From: Sequoia sempervirens
Taxonomy: Eukaryota; Streptophyta; Pinopsida; Cupressales; Cupressaceae
DNA length: 64,000 bases
Direction of reading: 5' to 3'
Assembly (NCBI GenBank): GCA_007258455.2
Contig: VDFB02047230.1
Location: 154,925,797 to 154,989,796 of the forward strand
The notes below the pieces were generated by a model. That model searched no databases. It had not been told where the DNA came from and saw only the letters and a program-made list of their open reading frames with translations. A program made the position numbers and the translations under genes. Numbering within the stretch: the stretch's first letter is position 1; each line of letters starts with the position of its first letter. Below are positions 23,472 through 35,189 of this stretch, piece by piece.

Positions 23472-25254
23472 ATGAGAAGAGTTCAGACAAAGAGCTGCTT
23501 AGTTCCTTTTGAATATTTGCAGCTGTCACCACCCAGAAGACAAGACAGAGCAGAAAAAAGGGCACCTCGTTCTAAGAGAGTACAGTCTACACCACCTAGT
23601 GTTAGACCAGAAATTGCATTTTCACTATCAAGGAGGAGAGGAAGACCATCTAAAAAATATATTGAGAACTATTCAGCCTCAACTAGCCTTAGAACAGAAG
23701 GGTCTCCTTTAAGCAGTCTAACTGTATTTTCTACTCATATAGTTTCAAGTTCTATTGTTTTTACAAATTTAAATCCACCTCTAATGGCTGCTCCCAGAAA
23801 TCAACCTTTTGTGCCATTTAATGGAGGTAGTCCATTAAATTGGGCACAACACAATGACATTCCAATGGTAGCTTTGAAAAGCTTGCCAATTTTCACTGGG
23901 GAAGATCAAACTACCCTGATTGAACATATACGAGATGTTGCTTCCTTATGTGGTCTGCACCATATCATACAAGAAGATGTAGCTATAAGACTACTTGTAG
24001 CACCATTCAAAGGAAGAGCATTATAGTGGTTCACGAGTCTTGGAGTAGGTTCAATTGCCACCTGGGATGAGTTGGGTGACAAGTTACAAAGGCAGTTTCA
24101 GGACAGGTCTAATAATCTGTCTTTATTGGAGCAATTAACCACGATTAAGAGGGCTCCTCAAAAGAAAATGAATGATTTCAATTTCAAATCTCAAAGAACC
24201 TGGGATAGAATCCCTATAATAGTGAGACCACCTCCAGAATATGCATTTTTGTACTTTTTGAAGGCTCTTAACAGCGATATAGCCATTATGATACAATCAA
24301 TGGGGGGTGTTTCTCTACCAGATGCATTTGAAATAGCAATCAGAACTGAAAATAGCCTAATACAAGTTGGTAAACTTGCTCCTAGGCCACTAATTCCTAT
24401 ATTTCCAGATATTCATTCGAATATCCCTTTGTAGATACCACCTTTTGTCACATGTTCTAGCAGTATCAGTTGTCGTTCCAGCTGTTGTAACACAAGAAAC
24501 TATTGTTTCAAGATCTTCAAATGAGTTACAGGAGATCAAAATTCTATTACAGACTTTTTGTAATAAGCTTGTGAGCTTGGAAAAGCAACAAGCATATAAT
24601 AGGCCTTATCAACAGCAGAATTCAAGTCAACAACAATATCAAGGTAATAGACAGGCTTATCAAGGAAACTACCAGGGCCCAAGACAAAGTGTAAATACTA
24701 GACCTTTCTAGGCTTATGCTCCAGCACCTATTAGTGTAGTTAAGGATCTTGTCCCTATTCAAAACAACTTAGCAGCAAATTATGAGTGGTGCTACCCTTG
24801 TAACCAACCTCACAATTAGGTCACTTGCTCAAACGGGCTCATTAATCAGGCACTTATGGTACAAAATGTCTCAAGTTCATAGCAAAATTCATTCAATGAT
24901 GTATCTCCACAACACCAAGACTAGCTTACCAATAAAACTATCCTACTTAACTAGCAAGGTGAGGGATTATGTGGACTTAATGTAGATAATTCTCTAGTTG
25001 CAGTTAACACAAGGGTGAAGAAAAGAGCTTTTGAATTGGATCAAGTAGTTGATAAAGGAAAAGCAACAGCTGCAGAACCATCTACATCTCAAGTGACTCA
25101 TGGTTTGCAAAGAAATCAGCAACTCCCAGTTAATGAGCAGCCACACTTGCAAACGGATCATGTTGTCATAAAGGTACACCATAAAGTGAACCCAGTTGTA
25201 CCCTATAATATTCTTGATAGTATGAAAAAAATGAACGTAATGATGTTTATGTGA
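23472..25254 (+). pseudogene. Gag of the 11.84 kb element, broken
   Basis: Starting at 23472 (MRRVQTKSCLVPFEY), a basic N-terminal stretch is followed from ~23880 by a retrotransposon gag domain: LPIFTGEDQTTLIEHIRDV, AIRLLVAPFKGRAL-stop-WF, TWDELGDKLQRQFQ. The TAG at 24024 stands where related gags have Gln. A frame change near 24433-24445 moves to a Gln-rich tract (YQQQNSSQQQYQGNRQAYQG) and then a zinc-knuckle-like CYPCNQPHN-stop-VTC at ~24800. TAG stops also fall at 24432, 24709, 24817, 24880, 24922 and 24952, and a TGA at 25252. Gag would form the virus-like particle in the cytoplasm; this copy cannot be translated through. Confidence 0.85.
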
Positions 25255-25260
25255 GATTCA

Positions 25261-25756
25261 TTGGCTATCCCAGGTCAAAAGGATATGTTACACTCAGCCT
25301 TGTCAAATTTTAAAGTGCCTGATGAATATGAGTCTCCAATAGGTCAAGTCAGAACTATGTTGACAAACAGTCCTCAAGAAAATGATAAACAACCCAGCAA
25401 AGAGGTAGGAAAAGAATTCAAACCATCTCCATTTTACGTGTCTATAACCATAGGTGATAAGTTAGTTCATAATTGTATGGTAGACAGTGGAGCTAGTAGC
25501 TCAGTAATTCCAAAGCAAATTGCTGACAAGCTTGGACTAAAGTATCAGCCTTTAGAGAAAGGAGTGATTCAATTGGATGGTACTTCTATTAATACATGGG
25601 GTGTTATTAGAGATTTGAGTCTTACCCTTCATGCTTGTCTGAATTTTTTAGTTCCTTAGGACATATGTGTCAAATATCTCCCACCTTTTTTTTTTATGCC
25701 TCTCAAGAGACTTTACAGCTAAGATAGGTGGTTATGTGTTAGTTGATTGGTAACAT
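25261..25756 (+). pseudogene. Aspartic protease of the 11.84 kb element
   Basis: The open part 25261-25659 contains CMVDSGASSSVIPKQIADKL, the DSGA active site of pepsin-type retroviral proteases (Asp codon at 25483), preceded by FYVSITIGDKLVHN. The domain continues past a TAG at 25657 and a frameshift in a T run (~25686-25695) into DFTAKIGGYVLVDW, with a TAA at 25751. The enzyme would cut the polyprotein in the particle. The active-site triplet is intact but the frame is not. Confidence 0.85.
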
Positions 25757-26092
25757 ATGTTGTTTAGAACTAGATATGGAACCAAAGTTACCATTAAATT
25801 TGAAAAGTTTGCTAAAGATCACATTGAGTTGTATAACTCAAGTACTATCCACGTTGTTCATACTACTGTAGACACAAATTGTGTGATTTTTACTGACAAT
25901 GAGTTGGCTGTCGCTCAAGAACTTCAAGAAGAAGTTGTTCCTAATATGTTGTTACATGAATGGGCAGCTAAAAATGTGTTGGAAAATCTTGCAAACCTTA
26001 TTCAAGATGCTGGTATGGGTAATTATGTGATGCTTGAACCTGATGCAGAGGTTCCAAACCTTGAAAAGGGTACAAATCAATTGTTAAAATAG

Positions 26093-26521
26093 CAAAGTGA
26101 ACTCTGGAAAATATTTTTTGATGGTTCCAGAAGCAAGAATGGAGCAGGTGGAGGTGCAATGCTGATTTCTCCACAAGGTGATAAGTACTTTTCAACTTTT
26201 TGTTTTGTTTTTGCATGTTCTAACAACAGTGTTGGGTATGAAGGACTCATTCAAGGCCTTGAGTGGGCAAGGAAAAGAGGAATTGACTATTTGAAAGTCT
26301 ATGGAGATAGTGAATTGATAGTTAATCAAGTTAAAGGGTTGAATGTTGCCAAGAATGATGCTTTGAAGTTGTATAGAAATAGAGTATGGAACATAATTGA
26401 AGAATTTAATGCCTTCAATCTGATTTCTATTCCACGAAATCAGAATAATCATGTTGATAGACTTGCAGCAATTGGAGCACAATTTGATATCGCAGGTGAT
26501 ATTAAAAAAGAAAAAATATAG
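26093..26521 (+). pseudogene. RNase H (archaeal/plant-type, second RNase H) located between protease and RT
   Basis: Residues read ELWKIFFDGSRSKNGAGGGA, SVGYEGLIQGLEWARKRGID, YLKVYGDSELIVNQVKGL, and a C-terminal NNHVDRLA. The four acidic catalytic residues of RNase HI are all present: Asp at 26120, Glu at 26240, Asp at 26306 and Asp at 26456. The domain is uninterrupted for 120 codons. It is bounded by a TAG at 26090, before the domain, and a TAG at 26519. It precedes the RT, whereas the extra RNase H of Tat elements I know lies after the RT-linked RNase H. Role: cutting RNA in RNA/DNA hybrids during reverse transcription. An upstream linker (25757-26092) belongs to the same frame. Confidence 0.88.
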
Positions 26522-26859
26522 CAGTATGTTAAGGTGGTTATAAGGCCATCAATTCCTGATAACAACATTAACTGGTAGGTATTTGAAAGTGATGAACAGA
26601 TTTTAACCTTTTTGCTCCAAGAAGATCAATTTTCTGTAGTGAACCAAGAAAAGATTAGATAGCAGTATGATGATCAAGTGATACAGTTGAAGACAAATAA
26701 ACTTCCCAAAGGGCTGGTTACCTTAGAATCCATATTCAATTCTGATGATCAGCTTAAGAAGAACAAAGTTAGCATTCAAGTCAAGGAAGATCATTATGAG
26801 GAAGTTGAAATTTTTAAGGTAAGCTTCTCAAATTAGGCAAAATATGTTCAGTTGAAGAT

Positions 26860-27760
26860 AAGAAAGCTTTCATTGCTTTATGCCAAGAGTATCATGATGT
26901 TTTTGCTTGGAAATATTCCGATTTAAAAGGGTTTGATCCTCATATTGTAGAACATACAATTGAGTTAGAACCTAGTGCCAAGCCTGTTAGACAAAAATAG
27001 AGACCTTTGAACCCCAAACTTGAACCTTTAATGATCAAAGAGCTGACCAAGTTAGTTGAAGGGGGGATTGTATTTCCAATAAAACACACATCCTGGGTTT
27101 TTAACCTTGTTCTAGTTAGAAAAAAGAACTGTGAGAAAAGATTATGTGTAGATTTTAGAGACCTTAACAGAGCGTCTCTGAAAGATCATTATCCCTTACC
27201 ATCTATGGAACAGATTCTCCAAGTTGTTGGTTCAGAGAGATTTTCTATTGTAGATGGGTATTCTAGTTATAACCAAATTATGGTCAAAGAGGAAGATCGG
27301 TATAAAACAACATTTACAACAAAATGAGGCACTATGGCCTATAAGAGAATTCCTTTCAGTTTATCTAACGCTGGTGCCACCTTTCAATGTGCCATGGATA
27401 TGGCATTCTAGAGTTTAATTTGAAATTTTTTGTTAGTTTACTTAGATGACATAATTGTATATTCAAAGAATGCAGATGAGCACTTGTCACATCTCAAACA
27501 AGTTTTTAAAAAATGTAGAGAATATGGAATATCTCTCAATCAGAAAAAGAGTATCTTTGCAATTCATGAAGGTAAATTGTTAGGTTATATAGTATCAAAA
27601 GATGGAGTTACAATTGATTCTGAAAGAGTTAAAGCTATACTTGAACTACCATTACCTAATCATAAGAAAGGATTGCAGAGCTTTTTAGGGAGAATCAATT
27701 TTTTAAGAAGATTCATTCCTGATATTGCAAGTTTACTACATTCTTTAACTGCCATGCCAA
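26860..27760 (+). pseudogene. Reverse transcriptase of the 11.84 kb element
   Basis: Conserved blocks in order: LVEGGIVFPIKHTSWVFNLV, LCVDFRDLNRASLKDHYPLP, FSIVDGYSSYNQI (Asp codon 27253), RIPFSLSNAGATFQ, and YLDDIIVYSKN (27439-27465). All catalytic Asp residues are present. Stops fall at 26998 (TAG), 27325 (TGA where the family has Trp), 27409 (TAG) and 27421 (TGA). A frame change lies between 26521 and ~26870. Confidence 0.93.
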
Positions 27761-28170
27761 AAAAGAATGCAGTTTTCAGTTGGACTAGAGAAGAAAAACA
27801 TAGTTTTGAAGAAATAAAGGAAACTTTAGCATCATATCCAACACTGGTAAATTCTGATTTCTCTAAAAACTTCTTTTTATATGCTTTTCGCAGTGTTAGT
27901 TCAATTTTTGCAATGTTGGTTCAGAAAAATAGTGATAAGTTAGAGCCGCCAATAACTTTCTTTAGTAAAGGACTTGCTAATTATGAAGAGAAATATACGT
28001 TTGTTTAAAAGCATGTCCTCATTGTGATCAAAATCCTAAAGAAGTTTAAGCCTCTAGTTTCAAACAATAAAATTCATATTTTGGTTGCACACCCAAGTGT
28101 GAAGGAATTTCTGTTGAACAAAGATCTGAGTGAGAAAAGAGCAGGGTGGATCACAAAAGTAATGGAATTT
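27760..28170 (+). pseudogene. RT-linked Gypsy RNase H, catalytic Asp missing
   Basis: Follows the RT in frame: FSWTREEKHSFEEIKETLAS, then FFLYAFRSVSSIFAMLVQ, ITFFSKGLANYEEKYTFV, and RAGWITKVMEFDVN. Active Gypsy RNase H domains carry D-A-S in the LYxDAS strand; here that position is Phe-Arg-Ser, so the first catalytic Asp is gone. A TAA lies at 28006. It is probably a structural tether between RT and integrase, with activity supplied by the RNase H at 26093-26521. Confidence 0.8.
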
Positions 28171-28329
28171 GATGTCAACATCAACATCACAAAACTTGTC
28201 AGAGGAAGAGGACTTTGTGAGCAACTTGCCTCAACCCCTGAAGATGTACATAAATCAGAAACTCGTGTTGTTTTAGCTAATACAGATGAGCCTCAAAATG
28301 TTCAAGGTGTTGCACCTACATTAACAACA

Positions 28330-29583
28330 AGTTGGGTTCAGGAAATGACCCACTTTCTTCATACTGGTGAATGTCCACTAGGTCTAGATAGAGCAAAACA
28401 AAGATACTTTAGATTGCAATCAATTCCTTATGTTCTCATTGATAATATTCTTTTCAGGAAAGATCTTAATGGTGTTTTATTAAGGTGCATTGATGTTGAT
28501 CAAACAGAAAAGGTACTTCATGAGTTTCATGATGGAGTTTTAGGAGGTCACTTTGCTCCAAGGACAACTGCTTGGAAAATCATGAGAGTTGGTTACTACT
28601 GGCCCAATTTGTTTAAAGATGCATATGCATGATCAAGGAAGTGTATTAAATGTGCTTTATTTGTAGGAAAGGAAAAGTTGTCTACTATTCCTTTACATCC
28701 AATTCAGGTAGAGCAACCCTTCATGAGATGGGGCATTGAATTTATCAGACCAATTAATCCACCATCTAGTGTTGGTCATAAGTGGGTTCTTACTGCTATA
28801 GACTATTTCATACAGTGGACAGAGGCAACAACTTTGAAAGAAGCAAACGAATCTTCAGTTTTGAGTTTTTATGAAGATATAATCACCAGATTTGGAGTTC
28901 CTGACTCCATCATTTCAGATAATGCTCTTGCATTTATTGGATTAAGAGTCACAGATTGGGATATTAAACATGGAATTCATTTGAATACTTCCTCTAATTA
29001 TTACCCATAGGGTAATGGATTAGTTGAAAGTATAAATAAAAATCTGATTAGAAGCATTAAGAGGACTATGGAAGAGAACCAAAGAATTTGGCATACCACA
29101 TTGGAATCTACACTTTGGACAGATAGAATAACCCCTAAGAGATCAGTTGGTAATTCATCATATGTACTCGTTTATGGTAAAGAGGCCAGATTACCTCTAT
29201 CTATAGAGCTTCCAGCTCTAGACATTGTTCACCAGTTGGAGATGTATGAAGAACAAGACCCAATGTCCATGAGATATGCAGATCTCATGGAGCTCGAAGA
29301 ATCAAGAGATAAAGCAATGAAAAAATTGGAGTATTATCAGCTCCACATGAAGAAAACATTTGATAAGTAAGCTATAGCCAAAGTTTTCAAGGAAGGTGAT
29401 ATTGTTCTCAAGTGGGATGTGCTAAAGACTGGCCCAAGAAAACATACAAAATTTGACCATTTCTGGGTAGGCCCTTTTGTTATTACTGAATGCAAGGAGC
29501 ATAATGCATTCCAATTATCAAACATGAATGGAGAAAAGTTAACGATCCTAGTTAATGGGATTCACCTCAAATTCTTTCAGTAG
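28330..29583 (+). pseudogene. Integrase of the 11.84 kb element
   Basis: An HHCC zinc-binding region (HEFHDGVLGGH, WKIMRVGYYWPN, CIKC) is followed by the rve core: RWGIEFIRPINPP, AIDYFIQWTEA, SIISDNALAF (Asp codon 28918) and GLVESINKN (Glu codon 29026). The first catalytic position is Glu at 28738 where Asp is expected. TAG at 29008 interrupts the almost invariant YPQGNG motif at its Gln codon. TGA at 28630 breaks the zinc finger, and TAA lies at 29368. The C-terminal part ends HFWVGPFVI and HLKFFQ, then a TAG at 29581 that I take as the natural stop. Confidence 0.9.
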
Positions 29584-29847
29584 GTGTTGCTACACTTTTG
29601 TTATGTTGTTGTTTCATTCCCTAAGTGTTGTTCCAACACAGTAAATAGTTTCACTTTAGTTTTTCCTATTTACGATAAGTTCCCGACAACCTGTTATGTT
29701 TTATTAGTCTCAAGTGAGTTACAACCATGTAAAAAGCTGCTCTAGATCTGTTTCTGAGTTTTCCTAATGACTCCATGCCCAATGGACAAGTTTTGGCTAT
29801 TGGTTTTCATGTTTAGCAGGCAAACATCTAGCTAAGGTCGCTAGAAA
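29584..29847 (+). other. 3' untranslated part of the Gypsy element
   Basis: Between the integrase stop and the 3' LTR. I do not see a clean polypurine tract; the last bases before the LTR are GCTAGAAA. Confidence 0.6.
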
Positions 29848-32503
29848 TGTTACCCGATTTTCACCTGCGGGTTCAATCAGGCAGGTGTCTATATTTTCAA
29901 GTGTTCATGATGGCCAAATGGATTAACTTTCACATCAAGGTCACCAAGACATTTCGGTCGCTATGAGTTTCCATCTCTCTCCGCTTGGGATGTCTCACTG
30001 ACAGTTGTTCACAAGGTTGGCATCGAGGAAAGAATCTGTGCTCAGGGAGATGTCCTACTGACAGACGGTGGTCTCAGTAAAAGGTTGTGCCTTCGGTGTA
30101 GTGTCTCACCAATGGGGTGAGGTCTCACTGAAGTGGAATGGTCTCGGTGTAACCTCTCGCCGATCGAAGGTGGTCTCCCAAAAATGGTCCAAGCTTGCTG
30201 AAAGATGAAGGGTTCGGCATGATGTCTTGCCGACCCAAGGAAGTCTAGCCGATAAATGGAACTCTCAGAGTAATTTTTTGAGCTTGGGGAGATGTCTCGC
30301 CGACTGGGTGAAGTCTCACTGAAAGGTTGTGGCTTCAGCGTAACATCTTGCTGAAAGCTGGTGGTCTCGTTGACAGAGGGTGGTCTCGCTGTAATGTCTC
30401 ACCGATGGGGTGAGGTCTTGCCGAAAGGGTTAGTGTCAGTGTAACCTCTTGCCAACCAAAAGTGGTCTCCCCAAAATGATCTGAGCTCACCAAAAGATGA
30501 AGGGTTCAACATGATGTCTCATCGAATGATCGTGGTCTCGCCGAAATGGTCAGCGTTGGGGTGATGTTTGGCCAACTCGAGGGAGTCTCGCCGAAGGGTT
30601 GTCCTTTTCGTGTAGTGTTTTGTGTTTAAGGTGAGGTCTCACCAACAAGGTGGAGTCTCACCAAAATGATTGGAGCTTTCTGAAAGGTGTCATCGAGGAA
30701 AAGTCTCGCCGACTACTAGAGGTCTCACTGAAAGATATGGGCCTCAGAGTAATGATTCTCGCCGAAAGGGATTTCCTTCAGCAGGAAGTCTGGCTGAATG
30801 ATCGTGGTCTCACTAACAGAAGGGGATTCAGTATGATGTTTGGTTGACAAGCGATGGTATCAGTGATAGAAGGGGATGATGGTATAATGATAGGGGATCA
30901 CTATGAGGTCTTGCCGACAAGCAAGGGTCTTGCCGATAGTGATGGGTCTATAGTAGACTTCGGTGAGACCTCTTATCGAAGGCAGTAGTTTGGCCGAACG
31001 ATAAGAGACATTGGTATGCATCTTTCCACCCGCTATGACCTCCTGCCAACTGAATGATGTCTTGCCGAATGTAGATGTTTTGCCAATGAAGGAACACATT
31101 GGCATGACCCTTACGAGCTCGCTATGATGTCTGGCCTATAGCAATAGTCTTGCTGATGATCTTGGGATATCGATATGACCCTGCCCGCTAGGTATGACCT
31201 CTTGCCAACAATTCTAGGCTATGTTAATTGCAGCTGTGAAGTATAATCACATCGGGGAGACACGGCTAGTGTCTCACTGATATGTGATTCTGTTTGAGTA
31301 GCCTTTGACCACCTAGAAAGCCTAAGTGGTATGTGTTCAACCAATCAGAGAAATTTGAGGGAAAACCATTGACTGTTTGACTAATATGATCACCCCTATG
31401 GAAGATCAACGGAATGTGAGTGGTATGGATCTGCTCTATGATCAAAGGATGATGGATCGGTTCGGTGTTTAGTGGTGTTGTCTGTGAAGAAATCTAACAG
31501 GGGAGGTCGGATGCTGCTTCTCGAAGATGATCAACTTGCAAAAAGATCTTGAGCGAGAAAAGGGCAGAAAGGAAAAACCTCAAGTCACAAGGACAGCTGA
31601 GGTGTCTACTGGCAAGGGGTAGATTGAAATTATGATTATCAGAACAACCACATTCAAGGTGGCTTTGATGGAGGTTCGACATGGACACAGGGCCCAAAAG
31701 TTAATGTGATTGTTGCAAAAGAACAAAAAGGCCATCCTGGGAGCGATCCTTCACCGACATGGACATAGGGATGCACATTTAATGCAGCATTAACTATATT
31801 CCAAAAGATTTGAGGGCTGACGTGTTCAGCAACTGATTCATTTTTGTAAGCCCTAAGGTAGGGTCCAACACGTTTTAGTATATATGGCATTTTTTGCCTC
31901 TTTGTAAAGGAGTTCTGATTATGCATTCTAGAGAGTTAGTGATTTTTCTTAAATCCTTTCTCAGCTGATGTATGGTTTGTAACTCATTTGTATTTTGGAA
32001 TATGAAATATAGAGATTACCTTGGAAACTAGTGTTAGTATTCATACTACTTTCAATTTTTTCTTTCAGATTATGCAAGTTTTGAACTACACTTTTTCTAA
32101 GTCTGCATTTGAACTTTAAAGTATTGAAATTCATCTTTCCCTCTTAAAATATATATGCAGATTAAGCCTTTTCATGAATGATGCATAAGTTCACAAAGTT
32201 TATGTTGAGTAGATGAAATAACTGTCATTAGTTTTCCAGTGTATGTTCATCTTGTTTTATTTCATGATTTCTATCAGTTCGGTGTATCACCATAGGGATT
32301 AGTTTCTACCATTCATGTTTTGCTTTAGCAACCTTCTCCCTTTACTTTACAAAATCAGTAGTATAGGTGATACGGCCCAAGGAAGCCGACCTTTTTTTGG
32401 GAGGTCTGATCTTGTATAACTTTTATACTTTTAAGGTCATTCCCATGTTACACTGGATTGTTGATTTTTACATTCAACAGGGTGCAAAATCCAAGTGTTA
32501 ACA
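29848..32503 (+). repeat. 3' LTR of the 11.84 kb Gypsy element
   Basis: 2656 bp, TGTTACC to GTTAACA, colinear with the 5' LTR including the GTCTCGCCGA subrepeats (29985-31220) and the TATA box (~31877). It is followed by ATGCC at 32504-32508. Confidence 0.93.
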
Positions 32504-32508
32504 ATGCC

Positions 32509-33735
32509 TAGATAGATGAATGATGTGATAATGTTTTCTAATGTATGCAAATGATGATGCAATTGATGTGCAACTAAATGAAAATGATGTGTTTTTGGTT
32601 AATGTCAAATGTACTCAATCCATTAATAAGAGAGATAACCTCATTGTGAAATTGTTGCAGCTTTGGAAACCGCATAGATAGAGATGCAAAACTAACATGC
32701 ATGCAATATAATTTAACCATGCAGATCTAATATGTAGATTTTTTCATTTGTAACAGCCAATTTGTCGTGCTTTTTATCATCATTGAGCCTTTAAAATGTT
32801 GAAAGTGAGTATAAGCATTGATGGTATAATTAGACCATGATGACCTAAGTACTACTTCCATGATTTTTGATATTGCAAGTTAACACAAGCATCTAGGTAT
32901 AATTAAACTGAGATGGCCTGAGTATTTCTTGTGTAAACATACAAGAGTTAATTATTTTCCTATGCAAATTTAGAATGTCATTAGTGATACTTTGTAGAGC
33001 ACATCCCATGACAATTTGTACAGTAATAATGATCAACTCACATACAATAGACAAAGAAAAACCGTACTCCTTCCTAGCTCCTCTAATTCAATACATCATC
33101 AAGTTTCTCTAGAGATATGACAACAAAAATAAAAGTACAACAGTTTGAACATTCATGCCAAAGTGATAAAGCCATGATTTAGAGGGAACATTCATCCATT
33201 TAAAGTTTTCTTTTGGTTTGATTGATTTGGTTATTTGGTTTGGATGGTTGATGTGTTACTAATGATGATTGATGTTCAGTGTTGGGTTGCATTGTGATTG
33301 TTGCATTTGTTATGTTGTCCTCCTACTGTTTGTTTGTTGGTTTAAGCTCAAAGTTTATTGTCCCTAGTGATTTCATGATTTTTCCCCCAGTCTAGGGGAG
33401 ACACGACCGTTATGCCAAGATATGTACATGAGTTTCTCTGATGATAGGAAAATTGATGCTGAAAGTGAGTGGTCGACATGCTCAAATAGATGGAAAAGCT
33501 AATCTATCACAAATAGCAACTATTTCTAGGTTTTCACTACTTGTTTTTATTGCACTTTTTCAAAAAATAAAATAAAATTATTTTTCACTTTTTTTGTATT
33601 TTTCTCTTTTTTGGTTTTTTTTGTTGTTACCAAGATGCATATTTGCCAAGTTTTCATCAAGGTAACCAATTTTTCAGGACATTTTTTGATATTTTTGTAT
33701 TTTTTCAGGACTTTTTCTAATGCACTAGATGATTC
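32509..33735. other. Spacer of Tat element B, right part
   Basis: Noncoding continuation of 19770-20660 past the nested element, AT-rich with ATGATG text at its start. No ORF is supported. It ends at the C-terminal stop of the minus-strand integrase near 33735. Confidence 0.5.
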
Positions 33736-34980
33736 AAGTGTAGAATTTCCTTAGATGCAGGCTAAATAGGGGTTCGTAAAAAAAATACCCTTCCGGTGTA
33801 GACAACTGATATGCTCCTAATCCAAAGACTGATACAACAATAAAGGGGCCTAGCCAGTTTGGTTCAAATTTCCCCTTCTCTCGATCATGTTGATTACAAG
33901 GATTCTCTTTCAAGACTAAGTCACCTACTTGAAATGTTCTAGGTTTTACTCTATGATTGTAACTTTTGGATATCCTCTACTAATATGCTTTCAAGTGATC
34001 CATGACATGCTGACAATGTTCATCCAATAGTTCTAATTCCTTTAACCTAGACACTTTGTAATCCTCATCTAAATTGATCCCTTTTAGTGACACACGAAGT
34101 GATGGTAGATCAACCTCAATAGGTAGAATGGCCTTTGATCCATAGACTAAAACATAAGGTGTGGCTCTTGTCGGGGTGCGGATACTGGTTTTGTAATCCC
34201 ATAAAGTAGGGTTCAGTTGAACATGCCAATCATGTCCAACCTCATTGATGGTTTTCTTCAAGATTTTAAGGATAGTCTTGTTTGAGGCCTCTGCTTGGGC
34301 GTTTCCTTGAGGATAGTACGGTGTAGAAAACCAATGTTGGATATGGAGCCTCTCACAAAGTTCTTGGACATCCTGATTTTTGAATGATTTGTCATTATCA
34401 GTGAAAATGGATTGAGGGATGTCATACCGACAGACGATGTAATTCAAGATGAAGGATGCAATTTGTTTTCCTATGATGGCGGTTAGGGGAACACTTCAAT
34501 CCACTTTGTGAAGTACTTCATGGCTATGATGATAAACTTGTGTCTATTGGATGAAGACAGGTGTATTTTATCGACAAGATCCAATCGCAACTGACAAAAA
34601 TGCCATGTTGATGCAAAAGGTTGAAACTCTTGTGTTGGTGCATGTATTAGGTTTCCATGAATTTGACATTTTGTGCACCTTTTGACATATTGAAATGACT
34701 CCTCCATATTTGTCCAATAATACCCCAAATGTAGGATTTTCTTGGCTAAAGTTAGGCCACTTGAATGTGTCAAGCTACTTGTCAGATGAAATTTTGTTTT
34801 TGGTTCCGAGATAAATCGAGTGGGAGGGTATTGTCTCTCAGATAGGTGTAGATTTTCCCATAGGTAGAAGCATCAGCCTTGGCTAGATGGTATATGACTT
34901 GGGATTTGGGGTTTTCATAGGATGGGTTGAATAGTTGTTCTGCCATGAACTCATAATAGGCTCGTTTCTCTGGAATCTAT
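33735..34980 (-). pseudogene. Integrase of minus-strand Tat element B
   Basis: Minus-strand order: SGLTLAKKILHLGYYWTN with a CTKCQ zinc finger (34483-34773), the core WHFCQLRLDLVDKIHLSSSN and IAMKYFTKWIEV, then SIFTDNDKSFKNQ, TPYYPQGNAQAEASNKTILK (33980-34447). The C-terminal NWLGPFIVVSVFGLGAYQLS-like region runs to ~33735. Asp-Asp-Glu positions are present; frameshifts and stops separate the pieces. It would insert element DNA into chromosomes; this copy is inactive. Confidence 0.88.
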
Positions 34981-35184
34981 AAGAGAGAAGCAATGGTAGC
35001 CATAGCATCAAAAAATTTGTTGTCGCCTCTAAGAATTTGCTCAAATTTTATCTCCACAAATTACTTTTTGAAGTCATCAACCATTCTTTTATATGGCATT
35101 AATTTGTCATCTTTTGTTTGGTAATCATCGTTCACCTGATTAATGACTATTTGTGAATCGCCATAGACATGCAACTCTATGATC
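34980..35184 (-). pseudogene. C-terminal part of the Tat B second RNase H, split by an insertion
   Basis: Minus strand reads IIELHVYGDSQIVINQVNDD, the third catalytic Asp block of RNase HI, continuing to DNKFFDAMATIASL. The N-terminal part lies at 39553-39780, beyond the 4.36 kb insert. Without the insert and one TTCCA copy the reading frame joins without a break. Confidence 0.85.
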
Positions 35185-35189
35185 TTCCA
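35185..35189. repeat. Target site duplication, left copy (TTCCA)
   Basis: TTCCA precedes the TG at 35190; the same bases follow the CA at 39552. Confidence 0.85.

Larger units (their letters stand above)
20666..32503 (+). mobile_element. Complete but decayed 11.84 kb Ty3/Gypsy element (Tat-like) with 5 bp target duplication
   Basis: Two LTRs of 2658 and 2656 bp begin TGTTACC and end GTTAACA. The target duplication ATGCC is present at 20661-20665 and 32504-32508. The internal region (23324-29847) holds a primer site, gag, protease, RNase H, RT, a second decayed RNase H and integrase in that order. At least 22 premature stops and several frameshifts make it non-autonomous now. LTR pairs sampled by eye differ by about 4 percent in U5-side text and about 10 percent in the GC-rich tandem part, so insertion is old. 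It is inserted in the spacer of the minus-strand Tat element. Confidence 0.95.
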
